Part shown: piece by piece, positions 42,980 to 56,430 of the stretch
Numbering within the stretch: the first letter of the stretch is position 1
Layout: each line of letters starts with the position of its first letter
Source of the DNA: Isoetes taiwanensis
Lineage: Eukaryota > Streptophyta > Lycopodiopsida > Isoetales > Isoetaceae
Direction of reading: 5' to 3'
Length of the DNA: 64,000 nt
Assembly (NCBI GenBank): GCA_021234155.1
Contig: JAJEKV010000010.1
Location: 19,877,418 to 19,941,417, forward strand
The notes under the pieces: generated by a model
Told to the model about the DNA's origin: nothing
Databases searched by the model: none
The model's input: the letters and a program-made list of their open reading frames with translations, nothing else
Position numbers and translations under genes: made by a program

Positions 42980-45507
42980 CTAGGTGGCATGTTGGAGCCA
43001 CCTTGGCATGTTGGAGCCTAGGTGGCGTGTTGGAGCCACCTTGACATGTTGGAGCCTAGGCGGCATGTTGGAGCGTAGGTGGCATGTTGGAGCCTAGGTG
43101 GCATGTTAGAGCTCACGTGGCATGTTGGAGCCTACGTGGCATGTTGAAGCCCAGGTGGCATGTTGGAGCTGATGGTGGCATATTTGAGCCACCTTGGCAT
43201 GCTTGTGCCTAGGTGGCATGTTGGAGCCACCTTGGCATGTTGGAGCCTAGGTGGCACATTGGAGCCTAGGTGGCACATTGGAGCCTAGGTGGCATGCTAG
43301 AGCTCACGAGGCATGTTGGAGCTGACGTGGCATGTTGGAGCCATGTTGGCATGTTGGGACTAGGTGGCATGTTTGACTAATGGAGCCTACGTGGCATGTT
43401 GAAGCCATATGTGGTGGCATGTTGGAGCCTAGGTGGCATATTTGAGCCACCTTGGCATGCTTGAGCCTAGGTGGCACGTTGGAGCCAACTTGGCATGTTG
43501 GAGCTCACGTGGCATGTTGGAGCCTGTGTGGCATGTTGCGCCTCAGGTGGCATGCTAGGTGGCATGTTGGCATGCTAGGTGACATGTTGGAGCCCACGTG
43601 GCATGTTGGGGCCAAGATGGCACGCTGGAGCCTAGGTGGCATGCTAGAGCTCACGAGGCATGTTGGAGCCTAGTTGGCATGTTGGAGCCCGTGTGGCATG
43701 TTGGAGCTCACGTGGGCACGCTTTGAGCCCGGTGGCATGTGGAGCCTAGGTGGCATGCTAGGTGGCATGTTGGAGCCCACACGGGCAAGTCGGCATGTTG
43801 GAGCCCACGCGGGCACGTTGGAGCCTAGGTGGCATGTTTGAGCCACCTTGGCACGCCTTGAGCCTAGGTGGCATGTTGGAGGCACCTTGGCATGTTGGAG
43901 CCTAGGTGGCATGTTGGAGCCTGGGTGGCACGTTGGAGCCCAGGTGGCATGCTAGAGCTCACGAGGCATGTTGGAGCCTAGTTGGCATGTTGGAGCATAC
44001 GTGGCATGTTGGAGCCTAGGTGGCATGTTGGAGCCTATGTGGCATGTTGGAGCCTAGGTGGCATGTTGGAGCTCACGTGGCATGTTGGAGCCTAGGTGGC
44101 ATGTTTTAGCCACCTTGGCACGCTTTGAGCCGGATAATGGCATGTTGGAGCCACCTTGGCATGTTGGAGCCCGGTGGCATGTTGGAGCCTAGGTGGCATA
44201 TTTGAGCCACCTTGGCATGCTTGAGCCTAGTTGGCATGTTGGAGCCCAGGTGGCATGTTGGAGCTCACGCGGCACGCTTTGAGCCCAGGTGGCATGTTGG
44301 AGCCTAGGTGGCATGCTAGGTGGCATGTTGGAGCCCACGTGGCAAGCTGGCATGTTGGAGCCTACGTGGCACGTTGGAGCCTAGGTGGCATGTTTGAGCC
44401 TAGGTGGCATGTTGGAGGCACCTTGGCATGTTGGAGCCCGGGTGGCATGTTGGAGCCTAGGTGGCACGTTGGAGCCTAGGTGGCATGCTAGAGCTCACGA
44501 GGCATGTTGGAGCCTAGTTGGCATGTTGGAGCCTACGTGGCATGTTGGAGCCTAGCTGGCATGTTGGAGCCTATGTGGCATGTTGGTGCCTAGGTGGCAT
44601 GTTGGAGCTCACGTGGCATGTTGGAGCCTAGGTGGCATGTTTTAGCCACCTTGGCACGCTTTGAGCGATAATGGCATGTTGGAGCCACCTTGGCATGTTG
44701 GAGCCGAGGTGGCATGTTGGAGCCTAGGTGGCATATTTGAGCCTAGGTGGCACGTTGGAGCCAACTTGGCATGTTGGAGCTCACGTGGCATGTTGGAGCC
44801 CAGGTGGCATGTTGGAGCCTAGGTGGCATTCTAGGTGGCATGTTGGAGCCTACGTGGCATGTTGGAGCCAAGGTGGCACGTTGGAGCCTAGGTGGCATGC
44901 TAGAGCTCACGAGGCATGTTGGAGCCTAGTTGGCATGTTGGAGCCTACTTGGCATGTTGAAGCCTTGGTGGGATGTTGGAGCCTAGGTGGCATAATTGAG
45001 CCACCTTTGCATGGTGGAGCCTAGGTGGCATGTTGGAGCCAACTTGGCATGTTGGAGCTCACGTGGCATGTTGGAGCCCAGGTGGCATGTTGGAGCCTAG
45101 GTGGCATGCTAGGTGCCATGTTGGAGCCCACGTGGCATGTTGGAGCCGTAGGTGGCATGTTGGAGCCTAGTGGCATGTTGGAGCCAAGGTGGCACATTGG
45201 AGCCTAGGTGGCATGTTTTAAGCCACCTTGGCACGCTTTGAGCCTAGGTGGCATGTTGGAGCCACCTTGGCATGGTGGAGCCTAGGTGGCATGTTGGAGC
45301 CCACGTGGCACGCTTTGAGGCCGGTGGCACGCATTTGGAGCCTGTGTGGCATGTTGGTAAGTGGCATGTTGGAGCCCACGCGGCATGTTGGAGCCGTGGG
45401 TGGCATGTTGGAGCCTAGCTGGCATGTTCGAGCCTACGTGGCATGTTGGAGCCTAGGTGGCATGTTTGAGCCACCTTGGCACGCTTGGAGCCTAGGTGGC
45501 ATGTTCG
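42980..45507 (+). repeat. 19-bp satellite, part 2, with higher-order repeat
   Basis: More than 120 units of the same 19-bp satellite. A longer unit of about 533 bp (28 x 19) is visible: 43974-44165 recurs at 44507-44700 with the same variant order and the same oddity (GATAATGGCATG). Protein-like frames (MLEPTWHVGAHVACWSLGG) arise from the repeat. Confidence 0.95.
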
Positions 45508-47965
45508 CCCACCTAAACTTGGTCTCGAGGGTAATGTCGATGTTCGAGTCCATTGTCGATGACGCCTGGGTGGGAGAGTTGGGCCGTGGCCGCGAGACCC
45601 TAAAGAGAGGACCTTGGGGTCGGACTTCTTCTTCGAAGGCTTTAGGGCTCCGCTTTCTTCGGCTTCAAGGCCCTCCCACTACCTCATGACATTGTGCAAG
45701 ATCCTGGTCCAGCCTGATTGGTGTGGCCTCCAAAACGCAAAACCCCGTGGCGCTGCCGGGTTATTGTAGGGTTTTTATGGAGGTCGAGTTTTATCCAGCT
45801 TGCACTTGAGACATGGTCGAGAAGGTGGTATGTTGAAAACCACGGCAATGTAAACCTAATTAAAATGGGGTCCGGAATTGAGGCAAAGCTTTCCTACCGG
45901 TGCTCCTCCGGGAGGGCAAATGCCAATGCCTCCCTTCCCGAACCCGGTTTCCCTATCCGACCGTTGAATTCTCCATTCAAGTAACCTTTTTCGAATCGCA
46001 GGCTCAAAAGATTCAAGATCCGTCCGGAGAACATATAAAACCGCAAAGTGTCCTGCAATAACGGTGCGAGAAAACCAAGTGTTTTGTCGCTCGGGCAGTA
46101 CAAAGCCCCGAATGGAGATTTGACTTCGCCATGTCGTCCAAACAAAATTACCCTAGGGACCAAGTTAGGGGTCATTTTTGCAGCAAAGAAACCCTAACCC
46201 CTCTACGTGGCAAGATTCTCGAGACCCCTCCGCTAAGGCCAATTCACTACTTAACGTGTTGGACATGAGCTACTTTGGCGCTTCGAGGGAGGTGTGGGTG
46301 GTCTTACGCCACCTTTTAAACTTGGTCTCCAAGGTAATGTCGATGTTTCGAGTCCGCTTGGGTTGAGTCGACAGGTATCGTTCCGGGGTGGGAGAGTTGC
46401 CCGTCCATGGCCAGAGACCCTAAAGAGAGGACCTTGGGGTCGGACTTCTTCTGGAAGGCTTTAGGGCTCCGTCTTCTGGCTTCAAGGCCCTCCCACTACC
46501 TCATGACATTGTGCAAGATCCTGGTCCAATCTGACCAGGGTGTGGCCTCAAAACAAAAAACCCCTTGCGCTGCTAGGTTATTGTAGGGTTTACGTTATGG
46601 AGGTCGAAGTTTTATCGGGCTTGCACTTGGGACCGGTGTACCTTTTGAAACTTTTTGATCCCGCGCCATGGCAAACCTACTTGAATAACAGACTTTGGAT
46701 CTATTGGCGATCCCAATCATTCCAAAAATTTGCTACAACAATTGCATTTTGACTTCTAATTGCGCATTAATTTTTGGGAGCTCGTAAATCCGCACCCCAT
46801 TTCGCCGGGCTGTTGTTTCGGTTTTCAACCGCAGAGTTTTCAAAACCATGTCTCTGCCGTGCAATCAATAAAACTCGACCTCCATAACGTAAACCCTACA
46901 ATAACCGGGCAACGCATCGTGGTTTGTGTTTTGAGGCCACACCCGGTCGATTGGACCAGGATCTTGCACAATGTCATGAGGTAGTGGGAGGGCCTTGAAG
47001 CCGTAAGACGGAGCCCTAAAGCCTTCCGTAAGAAGTCCCACCCCAAGGTCCCTCTTTAGGGTCTCTCGCCATGGACGGGCAACTCTCCCACCCCCGAATC
47101 GCTATCCGACCGCCAATGGACTCGAACATCGACATTACCCCTCGAGACCAAGTTTCGCGGGCAGAAGACCACCCCGCCCCCGAAGCGCCAAAGTAGCTCA
47201 TGTCCAACACGCTCAGAAGTGAATTGGCCTTTAGCGGAGGGTGCGTACATCGCCAACGTAGAGGGTTCGTGGTTTTTTGCTGCAAAAATGACCGGGTAAC
47301 TTGGTCCCTAGGGTAATTTCGCTGTTTTAGGACGACATGGCTAAGTCAAATCTCCATTCCGGCCTTTGTACCGCCCGAACGACAAAAACACTTGGTTTTC
47401 TACACCGCCGACCGCAGGACACTTTGGCGGTTTTATATGTTCTCCGGGACAGTATCTTGAATCTTTTTGAGCCTCGCCAAGCAAGTTACTTGAATGGAGA
47501 ATTCAACGGCCGGATAGGGAAACCGGGTTCCCGGAAGGGAGGCATTGGCATTTGCCTCCCTGAGGAGCACCGTAGGAAAGCCTCGCCTCGTAATTCCGCA
47601 CCCCATTTCGCCGGGCCGCTGCTTTGGTTTTCAATCAGAAGCTTCTCACCATGTCTCAAGTGCAACCGATAAAACTCGACCTCCATAACGTGAAACCCTA
47701 CAATAACCCCGCAACGCATGTGGTTTGCGCTTTTGAGGCCACACCCCCGGTCGATTGGACCAGATCTTGCACAATGTCATGAGGTAGTGGAGGGCCTTGA
47801 AGCCGTAAGACGGAGCCCTAAAGCCTTCCGTAAGAAGTCCCACCCCAAGGTCCTCTCTTTAGGTCTCGCCACGGACGGGCAACTCTCCCACCCTTTAACC
47901 AAGGGCTATCCGACAATGGACTCGGAACATCGACATTACCCTGGAGACCAAGTTTCGTGGGCAGA
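45508..47965. repeat. Core of a 6-kb palindrome (units A-B-spacer-B'-A')
   Basis: Left arm: unit A (about 45508-46318) then unit B (about 46319-46640), which repeats the first third of A (AACTTGGTCTC, GGACCTTGGGGTCGGACTTC, CCCTCCCACTACCTCATGAC). Spacer: about 46641-46790. Right arm: B' (about 46791-47160) and A' (about 47161-47965) in reverse order and orientation. Arm identity is high but broken by many small gaps. No gene; open frames within are repeat products. Confidence 0.88.
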
Positions 47966-49108
47966 ACATGCCACCTAGGCTCAAGCGTGCCAAGGTGGCT
48001 CAAACATGCCACCTAGGCTCCAACATGCCACGTAGGCTCCAACATGCCACCTAGGCTCCAACATGCCACCCACGCCCAACATGCCACGGGCTCCAACATG
48101 CCACTTACCAACATGCCACCCGGGCCAAGCCGCACACGTGAGCTCCAACATGCCACCTAGGCTCCACCATGCCAAGGTGGCTCCAACATGCCACCTAGGC
48201 TCAAGCGTGCCAAGGTGGCTTAAACATGCCACCTAGGCTCCAATGTGCCACCTTGGCTCCAACATGCCACCTAGGCTCCAACATGCCACCCACGCCCAAC
48301 ATGCCACGTGGGCTCCAACATGGCACCTAGCATGCCACCTAGGCTCCAACATGCCACCTTGGCTCCAACATGCCACGTGAGCTCCAACATGCCAAGTTGG
48401 CTCCAACATGCCACCTAGGCTCCACCATGCCAAGGTGGCTCAATTATGCCACCTAGGCTCCAACATCCCACCTAGGCTTCAACATGCCAAGTAGGCTCCA
48501 ACATGCCAACTAGGCTCCAACATGCCTCGGGAGCTCTAGCATGCCACCTAGGCTCCAACGTGCCACCTTGGCTCCAACATGCCACGGGCTCCAACATGCC
48601 ACCCTAGAATGCCACCTAGGCTCCAACATGCCACCGGGCTCCAACATGCCACGTGAGCTCCAACATGCCAAGTTGGCTCCAACGTGCCACCTAGGCTCAA
48701 GCATGCCAAGGTGGCTCAAACATGCCACCTAGGCTCCAACATGCCACCGGCTCCAACATGCCAAGGTGGCTCCAACATGCCATTATCCGCCAAGCCGCTG
48801 CCAAGGTGGCTAAAACATGCCACCTAGGCTCCAACATGCCCACGGAGTCCAACATGCCACCTAGGCACCAACATGCCACATAGGCTCCAACATGCCGCCT
48901 AGGCTCCAACATGCCACGAGGCTCCAACATGCCAACTAGGCTCCAACATGCCTCGCGGAGCTCTAGCATGCCACCTAGGCTCCAACGTGCCACCTAGGCT
49001 CCAACATGCCACCTAGGCTCCAACATGCCAAGGTGCCTCCAACATGCCACCTAGGCTCATGCCAAGGCGTGCCAAGGTGGCTCAAACATGCCACCTAGGC
49101 TCCAACGT
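47966..49108 (-). repeat. 19-bp satellite, inverted arm
   Basis: About 60 units of the same satellite in the opposite orientation (CCACCTAGGCTCCAACATG), mirroring 42980-45507 across the core. Confidence 0.95.
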
Positions 49109-51150
49109 ACAACGAGGGCCAAGAAGCACCGTGCTTCAACCCATGGGTAAAGATGAGCAGTTTGGCCTTTGTTGTCGACATTGTTTAAAATAGCAAATTT
49201 TTTGGATTTGCAACCGCTAGTGCCTGACTATGTTAAATGTGTTGTTTTTCAATGTTTTTGATAAAAGCCGCACTCACAAATAATAAACTAAATAAAAGAA
49301 TGTTTTGGAGATTATCACAATAATCTCTAGAATATTCCAAATAATCTTCTAATATTCTAAAGATCATTACCTGCTTTTGACTTAACTAATTCTAACCGCC
49401 GCCAACCGGGCCGTAACTTGGTAACCTTTTGAGCCCCCGTGGTCCGAGGATTTTTCGTGGCCTTACAATTTATAATCTTAGGATTAATATTATAAGTTAA
49501 TAATATTTGAAATTACTATTGTAACACATTATTATTGGCAATAACCATTGTCGGGAGGTATAATAGGTTGTAACATTGATGATTTATAACGCTAGGTTTT
49601 TTATTTGTGAAAAACAGAATTCGTTTTCAAAGGTCGGAACCATCGATTCTACATCAAATTTTACCCTCCAAATTTCACGGATTTGCTAGAACTATGTCGG
49701 ATCAATGAAAAATATTCTCTAAACTATCTATCAATCCGTAACTAGGCATCAAAAACTTTGCATGCATTCCGTGATTTCGTTTTGATGTTTCTACATGGCC
49801 GCAGTAATCGCTCACTCAACCACATGGCATTATTTGACCGAAAAGGACAAACCAAATCACTCAACCATATGGCATTATTTGCTCCATTGCACTCTCTGTT
49901 ATAAGTTTATGACACCAACAGTAACTAACCTTGGTGCTTCAAAGAACAACACTTGATCTTGCAGCTTGAGCCTCCCTATCACTCATTTTGCCTTTCATTT
50001 GCTCTCCAAAATAGTTACAACCTTGAGAAGTAGAGCTTGAACTTTGGTGCCTCCGCTCTCCTATTCGGGGATAATGTAATTGCTTTTGTTTCATTTATGT
50101 ACTTTTTAAAACATGACATGTGATAACATGTGATAATGCAACTCCAACTGCCACCTTTTGGACTCCACTACCTTACCTTGTTATTTATTCTCGCTTTTGT
50201 TTTGGTTTAAAGATCTGCAGATCCTCGATGCGTAACTACTAGCCTCGCACTCCATCGGGCCAGTATGGATCTAACAGCTTATTACCATTGTACTACCATT
50301 GTACAATTTGGAGATTCAAAAGCTAGGACCCCATTGTACTCCTTTGGATATTCAAAAGCTAGGACCTCTCAGATTTGTTAGAACTGCCTCTATTAGGAGA
50401 TTCAGAATCGCTCTCTATTCGTAACTTTTCAAAACCGCCTCTATTCGAACTATCTGTAATAAGAGATTCATGACTCCATGAGAACCGCTCTACTACAAAA
50501 ATATGGAACCTAGTAATGGACAATATAATACGTGTAATGTAACTCCAAAGAAGGCCCAAATTTCATATGCTCATCCGCAAGTCGCTCTCGACTAGTTCAA
50601 ACATGTCCTATGGCAATATGGCTAACAAGCACTCAACCCTAATAACGCATTAATGAAAAACAACTAAGTGAGAAAAGAATTATCAGAAAGGGAATGCATA
50701 ATTTGTTGACAATGTTTGTAATATTTGTTGCTGCTCAGATCAGACAAGAATGATATAACCGCACCGCGACAGATTGATTATAGCAAAGTAACCCGCAATA
50801 AAAAAATATAACTCACACCCCGCATCGACCAAGATCATCAAACACTCTCCGGACTCCGCTTTCTTGCACCGCCGCGACCGTTAACTAGTACAAGAACTGG
50901 AAAACTGTTATAAACCAAGAGTCAAACATGATTAAAACTATATGCTCGCCATTTCTAGCATGCAACCGCAAAAGGCACGCTGTAATGTCATAGTAGGAGT
51001 TCTTAGCAGCAATGTTTCTTTAACAAAAGCCCTTCTTATTTCTGGTAAAATACATTGCTGATTGGCGCCTAATGGCCATCAGCATTCAAACTAGGCTTTT
51101 TCCTAGTTTATGTCATCTGTAGGGAATATATAACGTGTGCTTACCCTTCC
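49109..51150. other. AT-rich segment of the element
   Basis: No gene recognised. ATTCAAAAGCTAGGACC occurs twice near 50311 and 50350. GAATATTCC and TAATATTC near 49330 resemble heat-shock elements but lie by no promoter. Confidence 0.45.
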
Positions 51151-51156
51151 AATGAT

Positions 51157-52330
51157 TCACCGGCGGGGACTACGCATTTGATTGTGCCAAATGACTGCTC
51201 GAGTCTTTCTTTCTTCATAGTGGCGAACCAACCATGAGCATGGCTCTTCATCCATGTCATTCTCAATGTTCATAGGCCAGAAGTCTAATCGCGGTCGACA
51301 CTGCCCCATCCAAAGTTCGTCACCACGGGAGTGGCGCAATCTTACTATGTCCCCCTGGCATGGGTAGTGTGGAGGTATGCCCGGGCCACCTGGTGAAAGT
51401 AATCTCGAAGGAACTTCAAGTGTCCTGGTCTCTAGAACCACCTTTGTGCCATCTCTGTGACCCGCTAAAATGCAAACCTCTCTAAGGTGTGGTTGAGCTG
51501 CCCGATGCACTCGATGTCATTCCAACACTTCCTTGCAACACCACTTTCCCGGTGGTATATTTTCTCGACGCGATTTCCTTCAACAGGACATACCTTGTGG
51601 TAAAGACCTGTGAAACACAACGCTGATCCAGTGGTTGTGCTGAATATGATGATGTTAATCAGTCGACAATACCAATCATGAACATCCGTGTCTGAAGCAA
51701 CAGCGACCTGATCGCCAACCCGGAAGAGAGTTCCACGGAAGAAACAATGCTTGAACAGTCTCACTTCGTTGGATGTCAATTCCGTGTCATAATTATGGCA
51801 GCCAATAGCTCCATTCATGAGGCATCTCTGGGTCCGGCTTCTCCCGGCCAAGATTGGAGTCTCGCAATAATCTCGCCTCTCCTCCGAACACCTACAACCC
51901 AAAAATCGTAAGGCCCCTCTCATTTCTGGTGGCAATGTACCCTGCACGTAGGGATGTCACATTATAACAGTTCAGCGAGGACAATTCATGTACAAAAGAC
52001 CCAATTCATACAAACAGTAAGGGCAGTGAGCTTATAAATGTATCGCTGCAAGGGGAATCACAAGGTCACTTGCAAGGGGAATCACAAGGTTACTTGTACC
52101 TGACTGCAAGTCCCCTTCAAGTGATGACCGCAGCAAATTCTCCCACCTTTGTGGGTGTAGATCACCATTCCGCCTTGGATTCGAAAGCACACATAATCTC
52201 CGAGAAAAAAGTTTGTTCGCAAATTTTGCAAAAGTGAGCTCCATGTGCATGGGGTTGGTGCATATCTTGTTAACCTTCGAGAAGCTCTCCATCCTCGCTT
52301 AGTAAGTGGCGGAAGTTTACTAAGCAAACC
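51157..52330 (-). pseudogene. Decayed ORFs inside the element, unknown function
   Basis: Blocks on one strand read FANKLFLGDYVCFRIQGGM (about 52230), FRGTLFRVGDQVAVASDTDV, RLINIIIFSTTTGSALCFTG, ARKCWNDIECIGQL and VCILAGHRDGTKVVLETR. The arrangement recalls a BAH-like or transposase C-terminal module, but I cannot name it. Two frames are needed and the joins are uncertain. Confidence 0.35.
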
Positions 52331-52995
52331 CTAAATGTAAAGTAATTCAAGGTTGCATATACCAGTAACACCATGTCCCATCCAGCCCCAATCAGAAGGC
52401 GTAATGTCCTCAATCATGTGCCTCAACCAACATATGATGGATGATTTTGCTATTCTCTCCGAAGAAGGCTTCTCAGGCCATGATCCGCCAGAGACTTGCA
52501 GGTTAGCAAGACTTTCAAGGGCTACTTGGGACCAGCCACCATTCCTTGACCGGTCGTGAAATGAGACGACAACAATCAGCCAGCCATTTGATGAAAGAGC
52601 ATTCTTTCCTCCGAGATCAGACCACGTAAAACATATTCAAGATAAAACCGAAAGCAAAAGCTTGATGTTCGCCTCGCTTTCCAATACCCCCGCATGCGTA
52701 AAAAGGATCGCCTCGAAATCTTCTATTGCGTAAATACGGAGTTCGGTTATGTTTAACCTCGCTAATCGCCTCTCAACTTCCTTTGCGCCTTGAAGTGTCA
52801 CCGCCTCTCACCTCTAGCAACCCTGAAGGTGTCCCTCGTTGGTGTCTTTGGCCACACCGCATGAAGGAACAGTCCCAATTCAATTATACGGGTCGTGGGC
52901 CAGTGCCACAACTCTTGCTACAAAAAATAATCAAAATGTTAAACTAGACCACATTCAATACTAAGTCATTCCGTGGTTTGAACGGGTTAGCGCTT

Positions 52996-54590
52996 TTACC
53001 AAGGGCAACCGTGGTGCATCGTGATCAATGGGGTGATGCGCAGTAAGATCGCGGACCTTGCGAATGATGAAGTCGTGATGAGTGTGGACTTCCCCTTCAC
53101 GCCATGCTCCCTGAATGTTGCTTTGTCGCTTTTGTACCGGCCAATGGACTCAAGAATGAACTCCATTGTCTTTGGCTCATCCGGGAATCTTGACTTTGTG
53201 CAGCTCCTTGAAAATGCCACCATCCGCATTTAACATGGCAAGAACGGCATGGGTTTAGGCCACCCGCAAATGATATCAAGTGTAAGCAATGGGCCCGGCT
53301 TAGGCTAGCTGCACTCAAGGAAGTCACCGGTAAGCAACAATCGATAAGTCAACGGCTTTAATAGAGTAAGCAAGGACCTTATGGGTTTTGGCGACAAGAA
53401 TGAGCAATGTGGTCTCCCATGAAACCAAAGAAAGAAGTCCCGTGGATGAAATGCCTATTAAATTTCAAACCTTCAAGTCGGGATGTCGATAGCATAGTCC
53501 AATTCCACATCGCGGGCGTAACAACCGGTCAATCATTCTCACGATGATGTCCTCGAACTCGCCAAACACATCCGCCCCCACCCTCGACTAGCTCGCCGGG
53601 ATGTACATGAGCGGGAGAACAAAACCTCTCGACTCGGGCAAAGATCGGATCTCCATTTAGGACGACTAGAGAGTACGCTTCAACCGAATGCACTTTTGTT
53701 GACGCAGCTTGGAAGCCATCCCTGTGCAACATCGCTGCCCAATGGCGCGGGTCACCTGCAATGTATCTGGGCTCATATCTGAATTCATTGGAGCAATTTG
53801 CACATTCAACTGCAAAGCCGGTCCCATGCTCCTTCTTGTCCAAGACCGCAGTGGTGAACATCGGGCCAACATCTATGCCCGGGCCTCACACTTGGGGCAC
53901 ATTGCTGGAAGCTCTAACAATGCTTTTGATTCCATAGATCTTGTCGCCGCTTCCAAATTTTTCCGTGACAAAATGTTTCATGAACCGCCAAAACAATGCA
54001 ACTTAATCAACTATAACTTCTCCAAATGCACTGCCATGGTGCTTCCACACAAATGTCGTATCCTCCGTGCGCAGAGTCAACTGATTTTGCTGCCGGGCCA
54101 TCCCGCAACCTCCAAACCGTGGAAGTGAATTCCAACAAATCGATCCAAGACGGAGCACATCCGCCTAACACGGTTCGCCAAAGGAATCACAAAGAAATTG
54201 TACACTTTCCTTCCATGTGCTGCCGCAGTTGGGCAGACTCGCAATTGGAGCGCAGTAACAATGTTTCTCATCATCAACTACAGCAATGAATACATGGTTC
54301 TTCGATCCTTGAAAGCCCGCTTTGTGGTAGCAAATTGCATAACGCTGAATTGGTGTGAGGCCTGTGTGCTTTAGAAGACGCTTCATGCTCCTCTAACTAG
54401 AAGGGACTTTATGGCCATTGATAAAGCCGCCCCAGTTGCCCTTCCGGGAGATCGTGGAAGCTAGACTAGATTGTTTCGCGATCGCGCAGAATAGAACTCT
54501 AAGAATGTCGCCTCTCAAACTTTTCTGATCCCCGAAGTGCATCTCGAGGACATTCTCTAGCTTCATTATAGCCGTGGAGAATATGGTCAT
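52996..54590 (-). pseudogene. Decayed ORFs inside the element, candidate transposase remnant
   Basis: Coding-like blocks follow one another on the minus strand: MKRLLKHTGLTPIQRYAICY with STWKESVQFLCDSFGE (54386-54165), HFVTEKFGSGDKIYGIKS (about 53990), ECANCSNEFRYEPRYIAGDP with HRDGFQAASTKVHSVEAYSL (53820-53640), and DEPKTMEFILESIGRYKS (about 53180). A Cys-x2-Cys pair and a DGF motif are visible. This could be the lost large transposase (TNPD-type) or a captured gene. Confidence 0.35.
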
Positions 54591-56430
54591 CTACGGTTGC
54601 ATCCGTAGTATGACTGGTTTCAAAACCCCAAAGCGCATCATCATCCCTCCTCGCCTCCATCGCTGTCCAACCGATCTTCCACAAAGAAAGAAAAAACAAC
54701 GAGATGGCGATCACCTTCACAAACCGGCTCTTTTCCGAGCAACAAAAGCCCTCGGCCACAATAATATCTCGTGTCGCAGCCACCCCCGCTGCTTCCTCAC
54801 CGCCACCGCTGCAACCAACATGTCCCTCTTCCAGGCGTAGGCATTGCCACATCGCAGCCCTCAATCATGTTCACTTCAGCCCCAACATCGGCCAAGATTT
54901 GCATTACTTATGCGCAAATGCCGCAGATAATCTCAGACGCCTAAAAAGACAAGCCATGGGGATTGGCAAGAATACACCTTTGGCATTGGCAAATGCAATC
55001 CCTCACACGCTAGCCTTGGATTTTAAGGCTTGCCCTGAATGATGCCCATTTGGACTCTCTATCGCGGATCCCACCATGTTGAGTACGGAATCAAGACACC
55101 ACCGGATTCTTGGTTTCACACTTCCGCGTAAGCAGAGCTTCAGCTGCCTGCCTTGCTTGTGGATTGTGGCTTCTTCAAACCTAAACCTCTGCTACTCTTA
55201 GGCCATCCGGTAGCTAGAGAGCTCAGCTTTGAACGCCACTGCGGGACACTTCTAGTTTGCTGAATTGCGCCCAAAATGCACAAGATTGACAAGTGCAAGG
55301 TCTTCAATACAAGTAAAAATGCATCGTGCTTTTAAACAACTTGCCTACATTACCAAGTCGACAAAGATGCTCCTTTGGAGATGAGGTGCCCGAGATAGGA
55401 AGAGAAACAATCAAGACATGTATTTTTACTAGAATTTAATTTGAATCATGTATTGGTTTCAATGGCCAGCTTTTAACAAGTAAAAACAACCAAAGTTGTA
55501 AACTATGTAATTACAGGAAAATACAAGAGGTTGCAATACAAGAGGTTGAAGGAGCTTAACCAAAGCAAAGGAAGTAGTCCCTTTTGATCCCCTGATGGAA
55601 CCCCCCGTGGCATCTATAATTCTTTACTTCCTATCAAGTTCTAAAGGGCATAACTTCACTTAGGGTCCTCCTTCCTTCAAGATTCATGCATTCGAAAGCA
55701 CAAGATGGTGCAGCAATCCCGCTTTGTCATAAGCACCAAACATTCATGCGGATGTGGAGGTTCTCTTAGGAGTCTTAACAATTGTTTGCTTGTTGCATAA
55801 GTTGTCTAAGAAATTATGATTCTTCATACAGTCATGTCTTTGATACAAAGTTTTCTATGGAGATTATAACCTGTAAAAAAGGTCTGAAAGCACTTACAGC
55901 AGAACTCCAGCAAGTTTGCCATTTAAACAAGAATAAAGGCCCTTAAGAGATAATCTTTCCACCCAATCTTCAGCTGCCTGCAAAAACCTACCCTGTCAAT
56001 TCTATTGCATTCATACTCCTTAGGAAGCTTAGTCAACGATTTAAAGGATTCCTATGCAGAAGTATGACAAAGATATTCTGATGCAATCGTTTGGAATTAG
56101 GGAGCTGCCAAACTATAACGTCTAGCCACTAGTTTAGAGGATTACCATGCAGAGGAGCTCTGATACCTTCGTGGACTCGGAAGCAAGGTTTTCACGAGCA
56201 AAATTTTCCCGAGTTTGTGTTTAGGTTTAAGGTGTTAGCTGTGGTATTTTGCTTATGGCTCCAACAATTACATCTCTATTTCTTAGTGCAAATCGTATAA
56301 GTGCAATGGGAGGTGTTACATAAGGTTTCCCAAGGTTTATAGCATGTATTCGTATTTCACACCGTATTTTGTCGACGGTGGCGTCCAGGGTTTGGATATG
56401 CAGTGGGTTTTTTTTTTGTTGTTTTCACAG
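54591..56430. other. Element DNA without a recognised gene
   Basis: Weak minus-strand frames up to 54864 have no recognisable motif. 54865-56430 shows nothing convincing. Confidence 0.4.

Noticed and set aside
45508-47965. Protein-coding frames in the palindrome core
   Set aside because: They occur symmetrically on both arms and strands, break often, and match no family; best read as repeat DNA.
31138-49000. Many long open frames such as MLEPTWHVGAHVACWSLGG on both strands
   Set aside because: They arise from the 19-bp satellite, whose three-unit (57-bp) period gives 19-residue repeats in several frames at once. No independent coding signal.
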